From the NCBI GenBank assembly GCA_037127315.1, contig JBBBDQ010000350.1:2446501-2510500 (forward strand): a DNA stretch of 64,000 bases, given 5' to 3'. This stretch comes from Ascarosepion bandense (taxonomy: Eukaryota > Mollusca > Cephalopoda > Sepiida > Sepiidae). A program made the position numbers and the translations under genes. Positions 52,928 through 59,840 of the stretch are shown here, one piece after another. Below the pieces are notes generated by a model. That model did no database searches. It was not told the DNA's origin and saw nothing but the letters and a program-made list of their open reading frames with translations. Each line of letters starts with the position of its first letter. Positions within the stretch are counted from its first letter, which is position 1.

Positions 52928-55871
52928 GCCCAAACTCACACAAAAAGAGTCATATGTGTCAAAAAATCTTGCAATAAATAAAAGATGATTTTAAAAGTAT
53001 TCATGCAGAAATGAAAGGAGAAATCAGATGGGTAAGACAGGTTTGGATGTGCACTGTGGTGCAGTGGATATAGGCTTGTAACAAGAGCCGAGCTTGAATT
53101 GCAGTTGAATTTGTTGCATACACTTACATGCAAATACTCTTTGGAAAGATATTAATCTATTGCTTCTCTCTCCAGCTATGGGTTAAATAGCAGATCAGAT
53201 TGGGTTCTATAGCCTTGGTTAGCAACCAGTCTACTACAGAAATAATGGCAACCTACTGTGGAACAATTTTCTGCCCAGTCAGTCAGGTCTCTTTTGAGAC
53301 ATGATCGCCCAAGCGTGTATTACATATGGCACTTAATTAACTGAAGACAGGTTTGATTTTTTTTTTTTCATCTTAAGAATCTTAAAACTGATTACATAAA
53401 TTTGGAAAGACTGATACTTACTGTTGGAATGAATTAAAACTTGGTTGAGGCCGCAGCCATGGTCCACACATCGCCACTCTTTGAGACAAGCAGGAAGCCA
53501 ATTCCCCAACTGAGAAACTGGTTGAACAACAAAATTAAATTTATTTTTAATTTTGTCCCAAATGTCAGTGGATGCTTGGGACCTGCAGTAGAAGACAACA
53601 AAACAGAATAACTTTTTTGGTAAATTTTGGTTTTGTTCCCTGAAGGCCTTTACCCCCTTCAAATCTTTCCAAACATCCCTATTTCTATACAAATGTATAT
53701 GCTGAACTCAAATCGGTAATTGTTTATTGAAAAAACTTACCTTTTTTCCCTGTTATAAAGTAGAAAAATATGAAACTTCTTGTTGATGTTTATCTCACCC
53801 ACTAACCACGGTTAGAAAATGTTATTGACTGATGACTGAATTCACGCATAGTTTTCTGATTTTTCAGGTCTTTTTACTTCCTTTTTGCAATCACTAGGTG
53901 CAAAAAAAAAATGAGTTCCGAAACCAAACAAATCGTGGAGTAATTGCTCAAATGGAGTAAATCGACCGAAATAAGTATCCTACGCTTCAAGTCATTCAGC
54001 GGTGAATCAGAGATGAGAACAGTGGTAAGGGGTGAGATGTATTTATGGTCGATACCATGAAAAAAAGTAGGTTTGTTCAATAAACAGTTATCGATTTGAG
54101 TTCAGCATGTACATTTGCACGGAATTAAGGATGTTTTAGAAAGTTTTGACGGGGTAAAGGCCTTTCGGGGAACAAAACAAAAATTTACGCATTTTTTTAT
54201 TTATTTATTTTTTTTTTTTATAATAACTGTTTGAGTAAACTATAAAAAATATAAATAACCAACCAAACCAAATGCACATGACAATTTACAGTTAAATAGC
54301 TAGTTGTAAGATTCAAATAAATTAAATGTTTTTTTTTTTAAATCCATTTTTTGGAGATCAACATAACAATGGTAGAAATAAATGTTTGATTAAAAAAAAA
54401 AAAAGAGACATACAGTAATTATGAACAGAAAAATTAAGTGTTTCAGGTTCGTCGATATACTCGACAAAAAAACTAAAAAGTATAATTTTCATAAAATAAA
54501 TATGTTCTCTATTCGTTCATCAAAAGTTTTTAAACCCACTTTTCTGAAGCATGACTGCGAGTTACGATTTTTTAGGCAAAGTTATGGTTCGGTCAGTTAA
54601 CTTAAGAAATTTTTTTTAAGCGGTTCGCCAGTGTCCTAAAAATTAAATTTTATTTTTAACATATCATTTTTAAACTAAGATTTTTTTACTTTTACCCAAA
54701 ACTTCAACAAAGATGACTTAGTCTCTAGTTTCTAATTTGTTTTTTTATTTAAAAAAAAAAAAAAAAAAAAAAAAACTCACTCTCCTCAACTGGTCATCGC
54801 TACTTTTTTTTTTTTTTTAAATCACATCACTCCAGGTCGATACTTTTTTTTTAGCTTCGACGAAAGAACAAAAGATCGAAATGAAATCGGAAAAAAATAT
54901 CTTCTGAGAAGATTTTGAAATCACGTACAATCGATCATAAAAATACACCAAAGGCTAAAAAAAACAATCGGACGTGTATGTGTATCCCATAACCTCAACT
55001 AGGTTAACGACTTTAAAAATAAAACTGAAATACGCAAAAATAAGAAGAAAAAAAGTGTGAAGCGCCCACCAAGTAAATTTTTTCATAAATAAAAGAAAAA
55101 AAAACATTAAATTTGACATTTACGTGTGTAATTCTGATATTTATCTGAATGGCTTTAGAAAAAAAACATTCACCTATATGAAGAGGATATATATATATAT
55201 ATATATATTTTTTTTTTTTTTGCGAGTAAAAAAAAAAATGTCAACAATCTGCTGACCACAAGGAAGTTTTTTAAATTTAACTTTTACCTCATCCTGCTTT
55301 GCAACCATTTTGCCTCATTGACCGCATTGTCGTCAGTTGGGATGAACACATAATTAACATTTGGTGTAGTGTCCAAAATAAAAGGTTTCAGGGCTTCGTC
55401 AGAATTCCAAAGAGTTTCCAAAAAGGCGGAGTGTTTATTATAAACCATAAACAACACTGAAGTGTTTTTCAATGGGGGAAGTGGAAACTCTAATTTACCG
55501 CGGAGCGTGTTCAAAACAAAAGGACCAGCCAAGTCACCCGGTTTAAAATTAACGACTTCTTTATCGTTTAATGAGACAAATTGATTTTGGATTTGATTGA
55601 AGTAAACGAAATTTTTTTCCGCTACACGACGTCTCCAAGGGCTATGTTGATATTGTTGTTTATTATTACTACTACTACTTGTTTTAGAGTACCATTTTTC
55701 AATGTCATATTCCTGTAAATACTCCTGATTTTCATCAGGTATTGGTAGAATTTCGTTTCTTTCTTTACTTCTGGGAGAATACCATCGCATGAGATCACCA
55801 GAAGTAAGGGAATTGAAAATACATAAGATAAGGCAATAACAAGAAAAACGTGCTTGCAGAGGGACGGCCAT
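22587..55871 (-). CDS. PNGase F-like secreted protein with PA domain, complete 11-exon gene
   Basis: Joined exons (minus strand): 55871-55288, 53582-53422, 42563-42382, 40104-39953, 37548-37417, 36075-35948, 31419-31251, 29084-28939, 24572-24457, 24363-24240, 22846-22587. They total 2154 bases and encode 717 residues plus TAA. All junctions are GT-AG and keep frame. Residues 1-25 form a signal peptide. Residues about 85-250 look thioredoxin-like, and about 270-350 look like a protease-associated (PA) domain. Residues about 440-717 align with bacterial PNGase F, which cleaves N-glycans from asparagine. WDR at 473-475 matches catalytic Asp60 and Arg61. E609 in CGEFC matches Glu206, and R657 in YGRDGWC matches Arg248. 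D531 in YTDPW replaces Glu118. Cysteine pairs 462/470, 607/611 and 637/661 match the three PNGase F disulfides. Sequons lie at N136, N274, N439, N583 and N692. The family assignment is strong; activity and location (secreted, ER or lysosomal) are inference. Confidence 0.9.
23230..23458 (-). mobile_element. SINE A (tRNA-derived), internally deleted
   Basis: Intron copy with the CAGTTAAGTGCCATATGTGA end and the tRNA-like head near GCCAATATCCACTGCACCAC; the middle is shortened. Confidence 0.75.
23580..23738 (-). mobile_element. SINE C (tRNA-derived)
   Basis: Minus-strand copy with ACACATGGCCCAGTGGATAT and GAGTTCAATACCTGGG. Confidence 0.65.
23877..24000 (+). mobile_element. SINE C (tRNA-derived)
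   Basis: Plus-strand copy with ATGGCTCAGTTGATAGAGAC (close to a real tRNA D-arm region) and GAGTTCAATACCTGGC, facing the copy at 23580-23738. Confidence 0.65.
24240..24363 (-). CDS. Exon 10: PNGase F C-domain with catalytic glutamate
   Basis: Codes for residues 591-631 plus one base. The acceptor reads TTTCAG| and the donor G|GTAAAA. VIYAVITGHGSDDNNCGEFC aligns with the TISGWGHAK...CAEWC region. E609 takes the place of Glu206, with C607 and C611 as the Cys204-Cys208 pair. F610 replaces Trp207. Confidence 0.93.
24457..24572 (-). CDS. Exon 9: linker and start of PNGase F C-domain
   Basis: Codes for residues 552-590. The acceptor reads TTCCACAAACAG| and the donor AAG|GTAATT. QVLYQPGATFDHNYNSNF aligns in position with the strand that opens the second domain of PNGase F. 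A sequon lies at N583. Confidence 0.9.
25871..26128 (-). pseudogene. C-terminal remnant of P-like transposase
   Basis: NRGSLLYPNDVTTNLVLYNY resembles the RGGL.YP motif near the C-terminus of P-element/THAP transposases, and the later HVDSCGEGH matches the Cys/His segment that follows. Short and isolated by stops. Confidence 0.45.
27572..27799 (-). pseudogene. THAP-domain remnant of P-like transposase
   Basis: PNCKGEYKNTPKVHCFSFPK followed by a WKHAIKRENFTPSPFSKV segment fits the zinc-binding THAP DNA-binding domain (C-x-x-x-x-C...FP...W...I.R...F.P). The first zinc Cys appears to be Phe. It lies just inside one terminal repeat, where a transposase N-terminus belongs. Confidence 0.65.
28400..28835 (-). 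mobile_element. LINE X fragment
   Basis: Minus-strand 3' part with the tail motif (poly-T then CCTGTTGCTCCAAGCAAGGC on the plus strand) and coding remnants. It contains an expanded poly-G of about 20 bases at 28491-28510. Confidence 0.7.
28939..29084 (-). CDS. Exon 8: end of PNGase F N-domain
   Basis: Codes for residues 503-551 plus one base. The acceptor reads TTTTGCTTAG| and the donor GAA|GTAAGT. The segment with LTDVSPLLPLL and then HMYTDPWASAWKPSVNLRF aligns with the DVTDFKSLL and IYTETW region of PNGase F. D531 sits where PNGase F has the catalytic-site residue Glu118. Confidence 0.92.
29085..30160. other. Intron 7 stretch
   Basis: No known repeat apart from a (TTTC)n run at 29765-29788. 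Confidence 0.4.
30180..30430 (-). repeat. Possible Penelope-like terminal fragment
   Basis: On the minus strand CCTGATGAAAAACC...GGCTGAAACG has the CUGAUGA...GAAAC layout of a hammerhead core with a short possible stem (ACC/GGC-like). Weak evidence. Confidence 0.3.
30800..31021 (+). mobile_element. Candidate solo LTR
   Basis: Begins TGTTGTGTC and ends GATACAACA (inverted termini). It contains a TATAAAAG box at 30846-30853 and AATAAA at 30967-30972, in LTR order. No matching target duplication was found. Confidence 0.45.
31251..31419 (-). CDS. Exon 7: PNGase F N-domain with catalytic WDR
   Basis: Codes for residues 448-502 plus two bases. The acceptor reads TTGTTTCTAG| and the donor AAG|GTAAAA. 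CPHWDRTIGLHV aligns with CDEWDRYANVYV of PNGase F, placing D474 and R475 on Asp60 and Arg61. GMELGRWISPF aligns with WYEIGRFITPY. C462 and C470 match the Cys51-Cys56 disulfide. Confidence 0.93.
31755..31920. other. GC-richer island of unknown origin
   Basis: About 165 bases clearly richer in GC than flanking intron DNA, including GGGATCCTAACAGGTGCTAC. Not recognised; possibly a fragment of an unidentified transposon. Confidence 0.3.
32449..33647 (-). mobile_element. Mariner-family transposon, decayed, full length
   Basis: The ends ACACATCACTCAATAA are inverted at both sides and flanked by TA, the mariner target. On the minus strand 32650-32676 reads YSPDLAPSD, the signature around the catalytic aspartates of mariner transposases. 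The frame is broken by stops and shifts. About 1.2 kb, the usual mariner length, lying in intron 6. Confidence 0.88.
33790..35400 (-). mobile_element. LINE X copy with reverse-transcriptase remnant
   Basis: The longest LINE X copy. Minus-strand translation at about 34850-35130 gives DPSNYCPISLLPLFGKVF and then RSTADVLTAVTEYVYQAL, typical of non-LTR retrotransposon reverse transcriptases of the jockey/CR1 type. The C-terminal motif and tail follow toward 33790. Many stops. Confidence 0.8.
35948..36075 (-). CDS. Exon 6: helix and first strand of PNGase F-like part
   Basis: Codes for residues 404-446 plus one base. The acceptor is TTTTTTTTCAG| and the donor G|GTAAGG. A charged helical segment (EKLDQKLQQKSNIVSLFE) is followed by VLVNVTLPPLE, which I align with the FTFPADV strand near the N-terminus of mature PNGase F. 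A glycosylation sequon lies at N439. Confidence 0.88.
36228..36620 (+). mobile_element. LINE X fragment, 3' end
   Basis: Begins in the ATRLATRSHP-type coding segment and ends with GCCTTGCTTGGGGTGAAATG and poly-A. Lies about 150 bases upstream of exon 6. Confidence 0.8.
36627..36845. repeat. 61-base tandem repeat, about 3.6 copies
   Basis: Unit begins CTATTTAAAGTTAAGTACTC and copies are almost identical. Intron 5. Confidence 0.9.
37417..37548 (-). CDS. Exon 5: linker between PA-like and PNGase F parts
   Basis: Codes for residues 360-403 plus two bases. The acceptor reads TTGACTGTGCAG| and the donor TG|GTAAGT. It contains DNFYMAIDSQGRLNEVGWFL, an aromatic-rich segment I could not assign to a named domain. 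The downstream intron carries a 61-base tandem repeat and a LINE X tail. Confidence 0.88.
37645..37688. repeat. (TA)n microsatellite
   Basis: TA run about 100 bases upstream of exon 5. Confidence 0.95.
37770..38150 (-). mobile_element. LINE X fragment
   Basis: Minus-strand copy from the C-terminal coding segment (near 38150) to the 3' part; tail truncated. Confidence 0.75.
38151..39096. other. Intron 4 stretch
   Basis: AT-rich with no recognised element. Confidence 0.4.
39097..39266 (-). repeat. Short Penelope-like terminal fragment between two (TA)n tracts
   Basis: TA runs at 39097-39121 and 39224-39265 enclose about 100 bases. On the minus strand this contains CCTGATGATGGTGTATTGAA, resembling the 5' side of a hammerhead core; the GAAA side is not intact. 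Confidence 0.4.
39953..40104 (-). CDS. Exon 4: rest of the PA-like domain
   Basis: Codes for residues 310-359 plus two bases. The acceptor reads GTTTCTCCAG| and the donor CTTAG|GTAAAT. It holds the core SSALGVLIFVSPG typical of a PA fold, followed by a short cysteine pair (CEDEEC) and the IDIPASMV segment. PA domains usually serve as lids or protein-interaction modules in secreted or lumenal enzymes. Confidence 0.9.
40530..40797 (+). mobile_element. LINE X tail fragment
   Basis: Pyrimidine-rich 3' part ending CTGCCTTGCTTGGGGTGAAA and A-rich tail. Confidence 0.7.
40835..41040 (+). mobile_element. LINE X tail fragment (second, adjacent)
   Basis: Another pyrimidine-rich tail ending CCTTGCTCGGGGTGAAATG and poly-A, directly after the previous one. 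Confidence 0.7.
41629..41670. repeat. (TA)n microsatellite
   Basis: Left boundary of the Penelope-like fragment. Confidence 0.95.
41671..42208 (-). mobile_element. Penelope-like element, GIY-YIG end and 3' region
   Basis: Minus strand, 42190-42060, encodes RNLQILEAMYIKSKQPTLNK and GHNTLHC followed by a stop, as in the copy at 4490-4600. The 3' region continues to 41671 and contains a hammerhead-like core at 41852-41811. TA tracts lie on both sides. Confidence 0.7.
41811..41852 (-). ncRNA. Candidate hammerhead ribozyme
   Basis: Reads CUGAAGA, then stem II UGGCUC/GAGCC with loop AUGU, then GAAA, then stem III (AGCUU paired with AAGUU, loop of 6) and A at the cleavage position. Core residues match the hammerhead consensus CUGANGA...GAAA...UH. 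Stem I is weak, as reported for ribozymes of Penelope-like elements, which may act as dimers. Activity is inference. Confidence 0.55.
42209..42241. repeat. (TA)n microsatellite
   Basis: Right boundary of the Penelope-like fragment, about 140 bases from exon 3. Confidence 0.95.
42382..42563 (-). CDS. Exon 3: start of the PA-like domain
   Basis: Codes for residues 249-309. The acceptor reads TTGTTCATTTCAG| and the donor AAAG|GTAATT. The stretch around residues 277-309, with GCQ at 285-287 and a second Cys at 304, has the alternating hydrophobic pattern of protease-associated domains. A LINE Y fragment starts about 50 bases upstream in the intron and a Penelope-like fragment lies about 170 bases downstream. 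Confidence 0.9.
42612..43290 (+). mobile_element. LINE Y (RTE-like) C-terminal fragment
   Basis: Encodes the region after the reverse transcriptase catalytic core: YLRSVLTGDGKCDTEIRRRI, then (after a frame break) KLEATEMWFYRRMLRISW and RQLKFLGHAMRKENLENLIL. Ends with an AGAAGAAGAA tail. I call it RTE-like by general resemblance. Opposite strand to the host gene, ending about 50 bases from the exon 3 acceptor. Confidence 0.8.
43291..43990. other. Intron 2 stretch
   Basis: Nothing recognised. Confidence 0.4.
44000..44590 (+). mobile_element. LINE X fragment
   Basis: Coding remnant with GATRLAFRSHPLTLEIVKCN (44126-44533) and tail GCCTTGCTTGGAGTGAAATG. Confidence 0.78.
45285..45760 (+). mobile_element. 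LINE X fragment
   Basis: Coding remnant LLHCLFYKYFHCFLSDKLLS and HATRLATRSHPFTIKIIKCN, with the family tail at 45700-45750. Confidence 0.78.
45838..46126 (-). mobile_element. SINE A (tRNA-derived)
   Basis: From AGTCAGTTAAGTGCCATACG to GATATCCACTGCACCACAAC; B-box region partly lost. Confidence 0.82.
46324..46998 (-). mobile_element. SINE A fragment split by a Helitron-like insert
   Basis: The SINE body and B-box half (46324-46412) and the A-box end (46973-46998, ATCTACTGCACCACAATGCA) are separated by a TA tract and the repeat at 46460-46969. Confidence 0.65.
46460..46969 (-). mobile_element. Helitron-like non-autonomous repeat
   Basis: On the minus strand it begins TCTAAACTTATTTATAAATG and ends GGGCTATACTGCTAG, fitting the TC...CTAG termini of Helitrons. 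It contains (CA)n and (TA)n tracts. Two related copies lie at 49462-50786. Confidence 0.45.
46999..48060. other. Intron 2 stretch
   Basis: No recognised element apart from a short TA run at 47238-47256. Confidence 0.4.
48080..48760 (-). mobile_element. LINE X fragment
   Basis: Minus-strand remnants RLVSRSNHFTVEPARCSCKF and, upstream, LLCLLGLMFSADMKWKDYIE, with no intact tail. Confidence 0.75.
48761..49460. other. Intron 2 stretch
   Basis: AT-rich; nothing recognised. Confidence 0.4.
49462..49963 (+). mobile_element. Helitron-like repeat, copy without 3' end
   Basis: Begins TCTAAACTTATTTATAAATG, contains a (TA)n and GTGTGTG tract, and stops in the ACACCTGAGCAATG block before the CTAG end. 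Confidence 0.45.
50080..50786 (+). mobile_element. Helitron-like repeat, tandem second copy
   Basis: Same start TCTAAACTTATTTATAAATG and a complete end GCTGGGCTATGCTGCTAG. The middle (about 50445-50712) is replaced by unrelated sequence. Confidence 0.45.
50787..51480. other. Intron 2 stretch
   Basis: No recognised element or exon. Confidence 0.4.
51500..52110. promoter_or_regulatory. GC-richer, promoter-like island in intron 2
   Basis: Clearly less AT-rich than the surroundings. It contains a TGACGTCA (CRE) palindrome at about 51658, an inverted CCAAT box (CCATTGGC) and GTGGGCGGCC (GC box). No repeat family recognised. Could be an enhancer or an internal or antisense promoter. Confidence 0.3.
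52204..52337. repeat. 45-base tandem repeat, 3 copies
   Basis: Unit begins ATTCATCATCACATCACTAG. 45 is a multiple of three, so the open frame over it is trivial. Confidence 0.92.
52341..53044. other. Intron 2 stretch
   Basis: Nothing recognised apart from a TA/CA microsatellite at 52896-52926. Confidence 0.4.
53045..53344 (+). mobile_element. SINE A (tRNA-derived)
   Basis: GCACTGTGGTGCAGTGGATA head to GGCACTTAATTAACTGAAG end; 80 bases from exon 2. Confidence 0.85.
53422..53582 (-). CDS. Exon 2 of the PNGase F-like gene
   Basis: Codes for residues 195-248 plus one base. The acceptor reads TTCTACTGCAG| and the donor A|GTAAGT. The exon contains three cysteines (ACLKEWRCVDHGC) in the thioredoxin-like part, possibly disulfide-bonded in the ER. 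The inverted-repeat element at 53621-54187 begins only about 40 bases upstream of this acceptor. Confidence 0.9.
53621..54187. mobile_element. TIR element of about 570 bases beside exon 2
   Basis: Arms 53621-53731 and about 54075-54187 are imperfect reverse complements (TAAATTTTGGTTTTGTTCCC against its mirror; GCTGAACTCAAATCG shared). No transposase fragment recognised. Confidence 0.6.
54188..55287. other. Intron 1 remainder
   Basis: AT-rich with poly-A/T runs (about 54750-54775) and a TA run at 55188-55209. Confidence 0.4.
55288..55871 (-). CDS. Exon 1: signal peptide and N-terminal region
   Basis: Codes for residues 1-194 plus two bases of codon 195. The start Met is chosen because it opens directly into a signal peptide (hydrophobic core about residues 10-22, likely cleavage near the TSG at 23-25). 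A low-complexity Ser/Asn/Gln stretch follows at about 65-75. The segment from about 110 to 190 alternates strands and helices in a thioredoxin-like way, but no CxxC redox motif is present. The donor reads AG|GTAAAAG. The upstream side holds a LINE Y fragment ending about 95 bases before the ATG. Confidence 0.9.
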
Positions 55872-55884
55872 AACTAAGAACTGT

Positions 55885-55914
55885 GATCATGTGATCACAT
55901 CAGAGGTCATGTGA
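55885..55914. promoter_or_regulatory. Two M-box-like E-boxes just upstream of the gene start
   Basis: TCATGTGA occurs at 55887-55894 and again at 55907-55914, 16-43 bases upstream of the ATG. This octamer is the M-box form of E-box bound by MITF/TFE-type bHLH-ZIP factors in animals. A role in controlling this gene is inference; the transcription start is not known. Confidence 0.35.
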
Positions 55915-55961
55915 TTAGATGCGAATCAAAGTTCAGGGATTTTTTTTTTTTTTTGTACAGA

Positions 55962-56292
55962 GATCTTCTTCTTCTTCTTCTATGTGCCCTGTCCCTTCAG
56001 GACGTAGGCGATCATGGTTCTCCACGTCTCCCTTGTGGCTCTTAGTATGTTTGAGCCTGTTGCTCCTGGCAACCCCAGTTCTGTCATCCACCTGATCAGA
56101 CCCTGCAAATATGTTATCCACTGCCTTCCTCTGTCTCTCTTTCCTTCTATCTGGCCAGTCAGTATCAGGTTCTCCAAACTCTCCTTCCTCATTGCGTGTC
56201 CCAGGAACTTCAGTTGTCTCTTCCTGATGCTCAGCATCAATTTCCTTTTTGTTGCCATTCTTTCCAACACCTCCTCATTGCTTGCACGTGAT
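55962..56292 (-). mobile_element. LINE Y fragment upstream of the gene
   Basis: Encodes NEEVLERMATKRKLMLSIRK and RQLKFLGHAMRKESLENLIL on the minus strand, with an AGAAGAAGAAGAA tail facing exon 1. Same orientation as the gene, ending about 95 bases from the ATG. Confidence 0.82.
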
Positions 56293-56435
56293 TCTAAATT
56301 GCCATGCGGTAAAATTTCGCGGCACACTTATACATACAGGTGGAAGTAGTAATGGTACAACGTTAGTATTAATTTTAATTTATTAAACATTTTTTTCACA
56401 TAATTCTTTTCACTCTTCGATTATGTTATTTTAAA

Positions 56436-56728
56436 TCAGTCAGTCAAGTGCCATACTTGGGCGATCATGTCTCGAAAGAGACATGACTAACTGGGCAAAA
56501 GATTATCCCAGAGTAGGTTGCCATTACTTTCTGCAGTAGACTGGTTGCCAGCCAAGGCTATAGAACCTAATCTGTCCTGTTATTTAATTTAATCCATAAC
56601 TGGAGATAAGAGATGGATCACCTTTCCTAAGGGTATTTGCGTGTAAGTGAATGCAACGAATTTAACTGGAATTCGAACTCGACTCCCTGATTTCTCATTC
56701 CAAGCCAATATCCACTGCACCACAATGT
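56436..56728 (-). mobile_element. SINE A (tRNA-derived)
   Basis: From CAGTCAAGTGCCATACTTGG to the A-box end near TATCCACTGCACCACAATG. Confidence 0.84.
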
Positions 56729-58992
56729 AGATCCGTTAATACTTTGTTTCAATATTCATTATTTCTTAACTTTTTAAAATTTTGCTTTATTTAAGTTAAT
56801 GAATATTAACCTTTTTTTTATATATTATTGTATTCAACATCCCTTGTTTAATTAAAAAATTATGGTTTTATTTCATTACATATTTATATGTAATGAAATA
56901 AAATGAATTAAATGAATAAAATGAATTTATATGTAATGCATACCCTTTTAAAATTTTATTAAAGTGCTGTGATATTTTCATTTGCTTCTCGGCATGCAGT
57001 TGCCTAAAAGGGTTGAGAAACTGATTTAGACAACTAATTTTTTCCCACTCTATCAATACAAACTGACAATTTTAGGGGGATTTAATAAATTTAAATAAAC
57101 TAAAAAGTTTCTAATTTTTGGCCTTTCAGAGTTTTAAAAGAAAATATTTTTAGGTTGTGTTTTTATAAAAATTTATATACACAAAAGGAAAAGTAAAGAT
57201 TATATGAAAATAATTAATGGGTAAATAAAATTAATACAGCAGAGACTAGGTTTGTTTATTAAACTTTTTTGAGGGGAGTGTTTTACAAAAACATTCAAAG
57301 AAACTTAATACATATTCTTTAAATATAAAAATGATACATAGTGTTGGCAGACAGCAAAAAATGGCATGAATAAATTTGATGACTCTGTAAATGTAAAACT
57401 TTGTATATATGATGCTGTAAGTGATGTTGTAAAAGAGCTGGCAAAATAAAGCCTGATAGTTTATGAAAGATGATACATGTATAAAATTTGGTTTTCAAAT
57501 TTGTAAACAAAAAGAATCAGAATTGACTTGGCTTCTACAGGCAAAAGTCATTGGCAGCTGAAGGGTTTTGGCATTCACAAGGATGATACCTACAACTACT
57601 ATAATGAAAAAGAAGTCAACCACGCAAGTCAACAAAATTAGAGGTATTTACCCTGATTTGAGCATTTTATGAAATACAAGATTTATCTCAAATCAGTTTG
57701 AAAAAGTGTTATTTAAACAAACCATAAACCCAGTAACACCTGTGAATTTGTTTTTCTTCTCAACTCCTCTCACAGTTGAATGAGTCAAAGTAAACATTTT
57801 ATTGATAATGATTAGAATTATTTTTATGAGCTTGTAATATTTGGTATCTTTGTGGGTATAATTGACAAAGAAGTGGATACAAATATTAGCGTTGAGAGGA
57901 ATATTTTATTTTCTTATTTTTACATACTTTTGTGTTAAGTGTCTGCTAGCAACAGAACACATGTTGCCTGCTTAGAAGCCAGAGAGGGACTGGCCAATCC
58001 TTTAGGTCAAGCATGGGTCAGGGAGATAGAGAGAGTAAGGGAAAGAGAAATAGTATCAGAGAAAGAAAAGGGAATAGATTTGGGTATCTTAGTTCTTGGG
58101 AGTTATTTAGAGACAGAGAGGGTAAAAGAAACAATGTATTCTCTGCATGGTAGTAGTATCTGACCTGAGGTCATTTTGGTTCATTCCTATAAGCCTAACA
58201 GAATTGTAATTAGAATTCTGTGCAACTTTATTTTGTAAATTTTGTATTCTAGCTATTATTATTTTTTTTTTATTCCATTTAAAAAATGTAGATTTCTTTC
58301 AAATTTCACACTGGAGGAAGAGTCCTTTTTCATTTGCACCTTTCATAATACTGAAGATAAGAAATTGATACCCTATCTTCTCCTCCTCAAAAATATCTTT
58401 TATTTTTTTGTGTATGTGTTCAAAATCAGTTTGCTCATAAATGTCTTGTAACTTTGTGCCAAACAAATCTATACTCGGTAAACAAGATTCTACTGAAATG
58501 TTTCTGGAGTAGTTATCCCAACAAAATTAAATTTAATCTTACTAAACAAAGTTTGATTTGTGGTGATACTGACTGAACAAAAGCAAGACCGGATGTTGGC
58601 TCTATGCTGACCAGAAAGCGAATGAATAAAAATCATCTCCGCGCATCTGAATTTGTGCAGATGTTCCGGTTGAATAATAAAAATTAATCAAATATCAAAT
58701 TTCCATTTCGCGAGCCTATGCAAATTTTATTTACCAGCCAATGGGAAGCCCAGAATCAAATTCAAGTATGAAATTTCAAACGAGTTTCTGATCCAAAGGG
58801 CAGATATAAAAAGCCAAGACAAAAAACCATCGTTAGACAGACTGGAGGAGCTGAATAGTTTATAGTAGGTTATCCATTATAGTGATGTGTATGTGTGTGT
58901 TGAAACAGATTAGTTTGATTTGGCCTTGTTAGTAGATAGCCCACTATAAGAGGGGTATAAAACAAGAAAATCAAATTGTATATAGAAACAAC

Positions 58993-59035
<43 letters not shown>

Positions 59036-59840
59036 AATTAAGGTTTTTTACAAATAAAAGTAATGTCTTTTGGTTGGTTCAAAGGTCATTAAAAATGATC
59101 ATAGTAGTAATTGCTTAAAGAGAATATACATATGTATGTGTGAACATTTGTTTGTTAGGAGTGTCTTTGAAGTCTCTGCTCAGTCTTTGGGTACAGGTCA
59201 GTTAAAAGTGGCTTGGTGAACTATGAAAAACAAAAGATGAGAAAGAAGGAGAGGCAACAATAATACGATTGCTTCATGTTTGTCAAAGGACGTGTTAATT
59301 ATGCTCGTAGTTTCTCTACTGTTGATTGTTTTCTTGCATCGTCCTTTTATTTCATTTTCAAGGGCTCCAAACAGGTTATTTGGGAATTCACACCCAGATA
59401 TAATTCTGGGCTTCCTATTGGGCGACAAATAAATTCGTGTTTGCTCAAGAAAAAGGTCCGTACAAGGAATTTGATATTTATTTTTTTTTTATATTAAAGA
59501 TTATTTGATTTTTTTTTTTTTACATGTTTCTTAGTTTGCTATTTGCAGAAAAACATTTTACACCGAGGTGTGAAATTTTGTGAGTTTTGTGTGCAAAGTT
59601 TGTACATTCCAGAAAATTCATTTTTATTTTTTTTATTTTCTAAGAAAATCAATGTGTCAGATTTGAATTTTAAATTTTTACAATTTGTTTTGTTCACTAC
59701 AAATTTTAGGCCAACTCCATGTATCCACTTTCAAGACTAAAAATAAAAATTAAGTCATAAAACACATCCTGACCAATCAGTAAAGATCCATGCAGCTTCA
59801 ACCAATAGTGTGTCTCCAAGTGAAAAGAGTATAGAAATGT
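56729..59840. other. Upstream intergenic DNA
   Basis: No exon seen. It contains (TA)n at 58998-59032 and a TATAAAAA box at 58805-58812 in a GC-richer patch (58560-58900) that might be an LTR or promoter. Confidence 0.4.
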
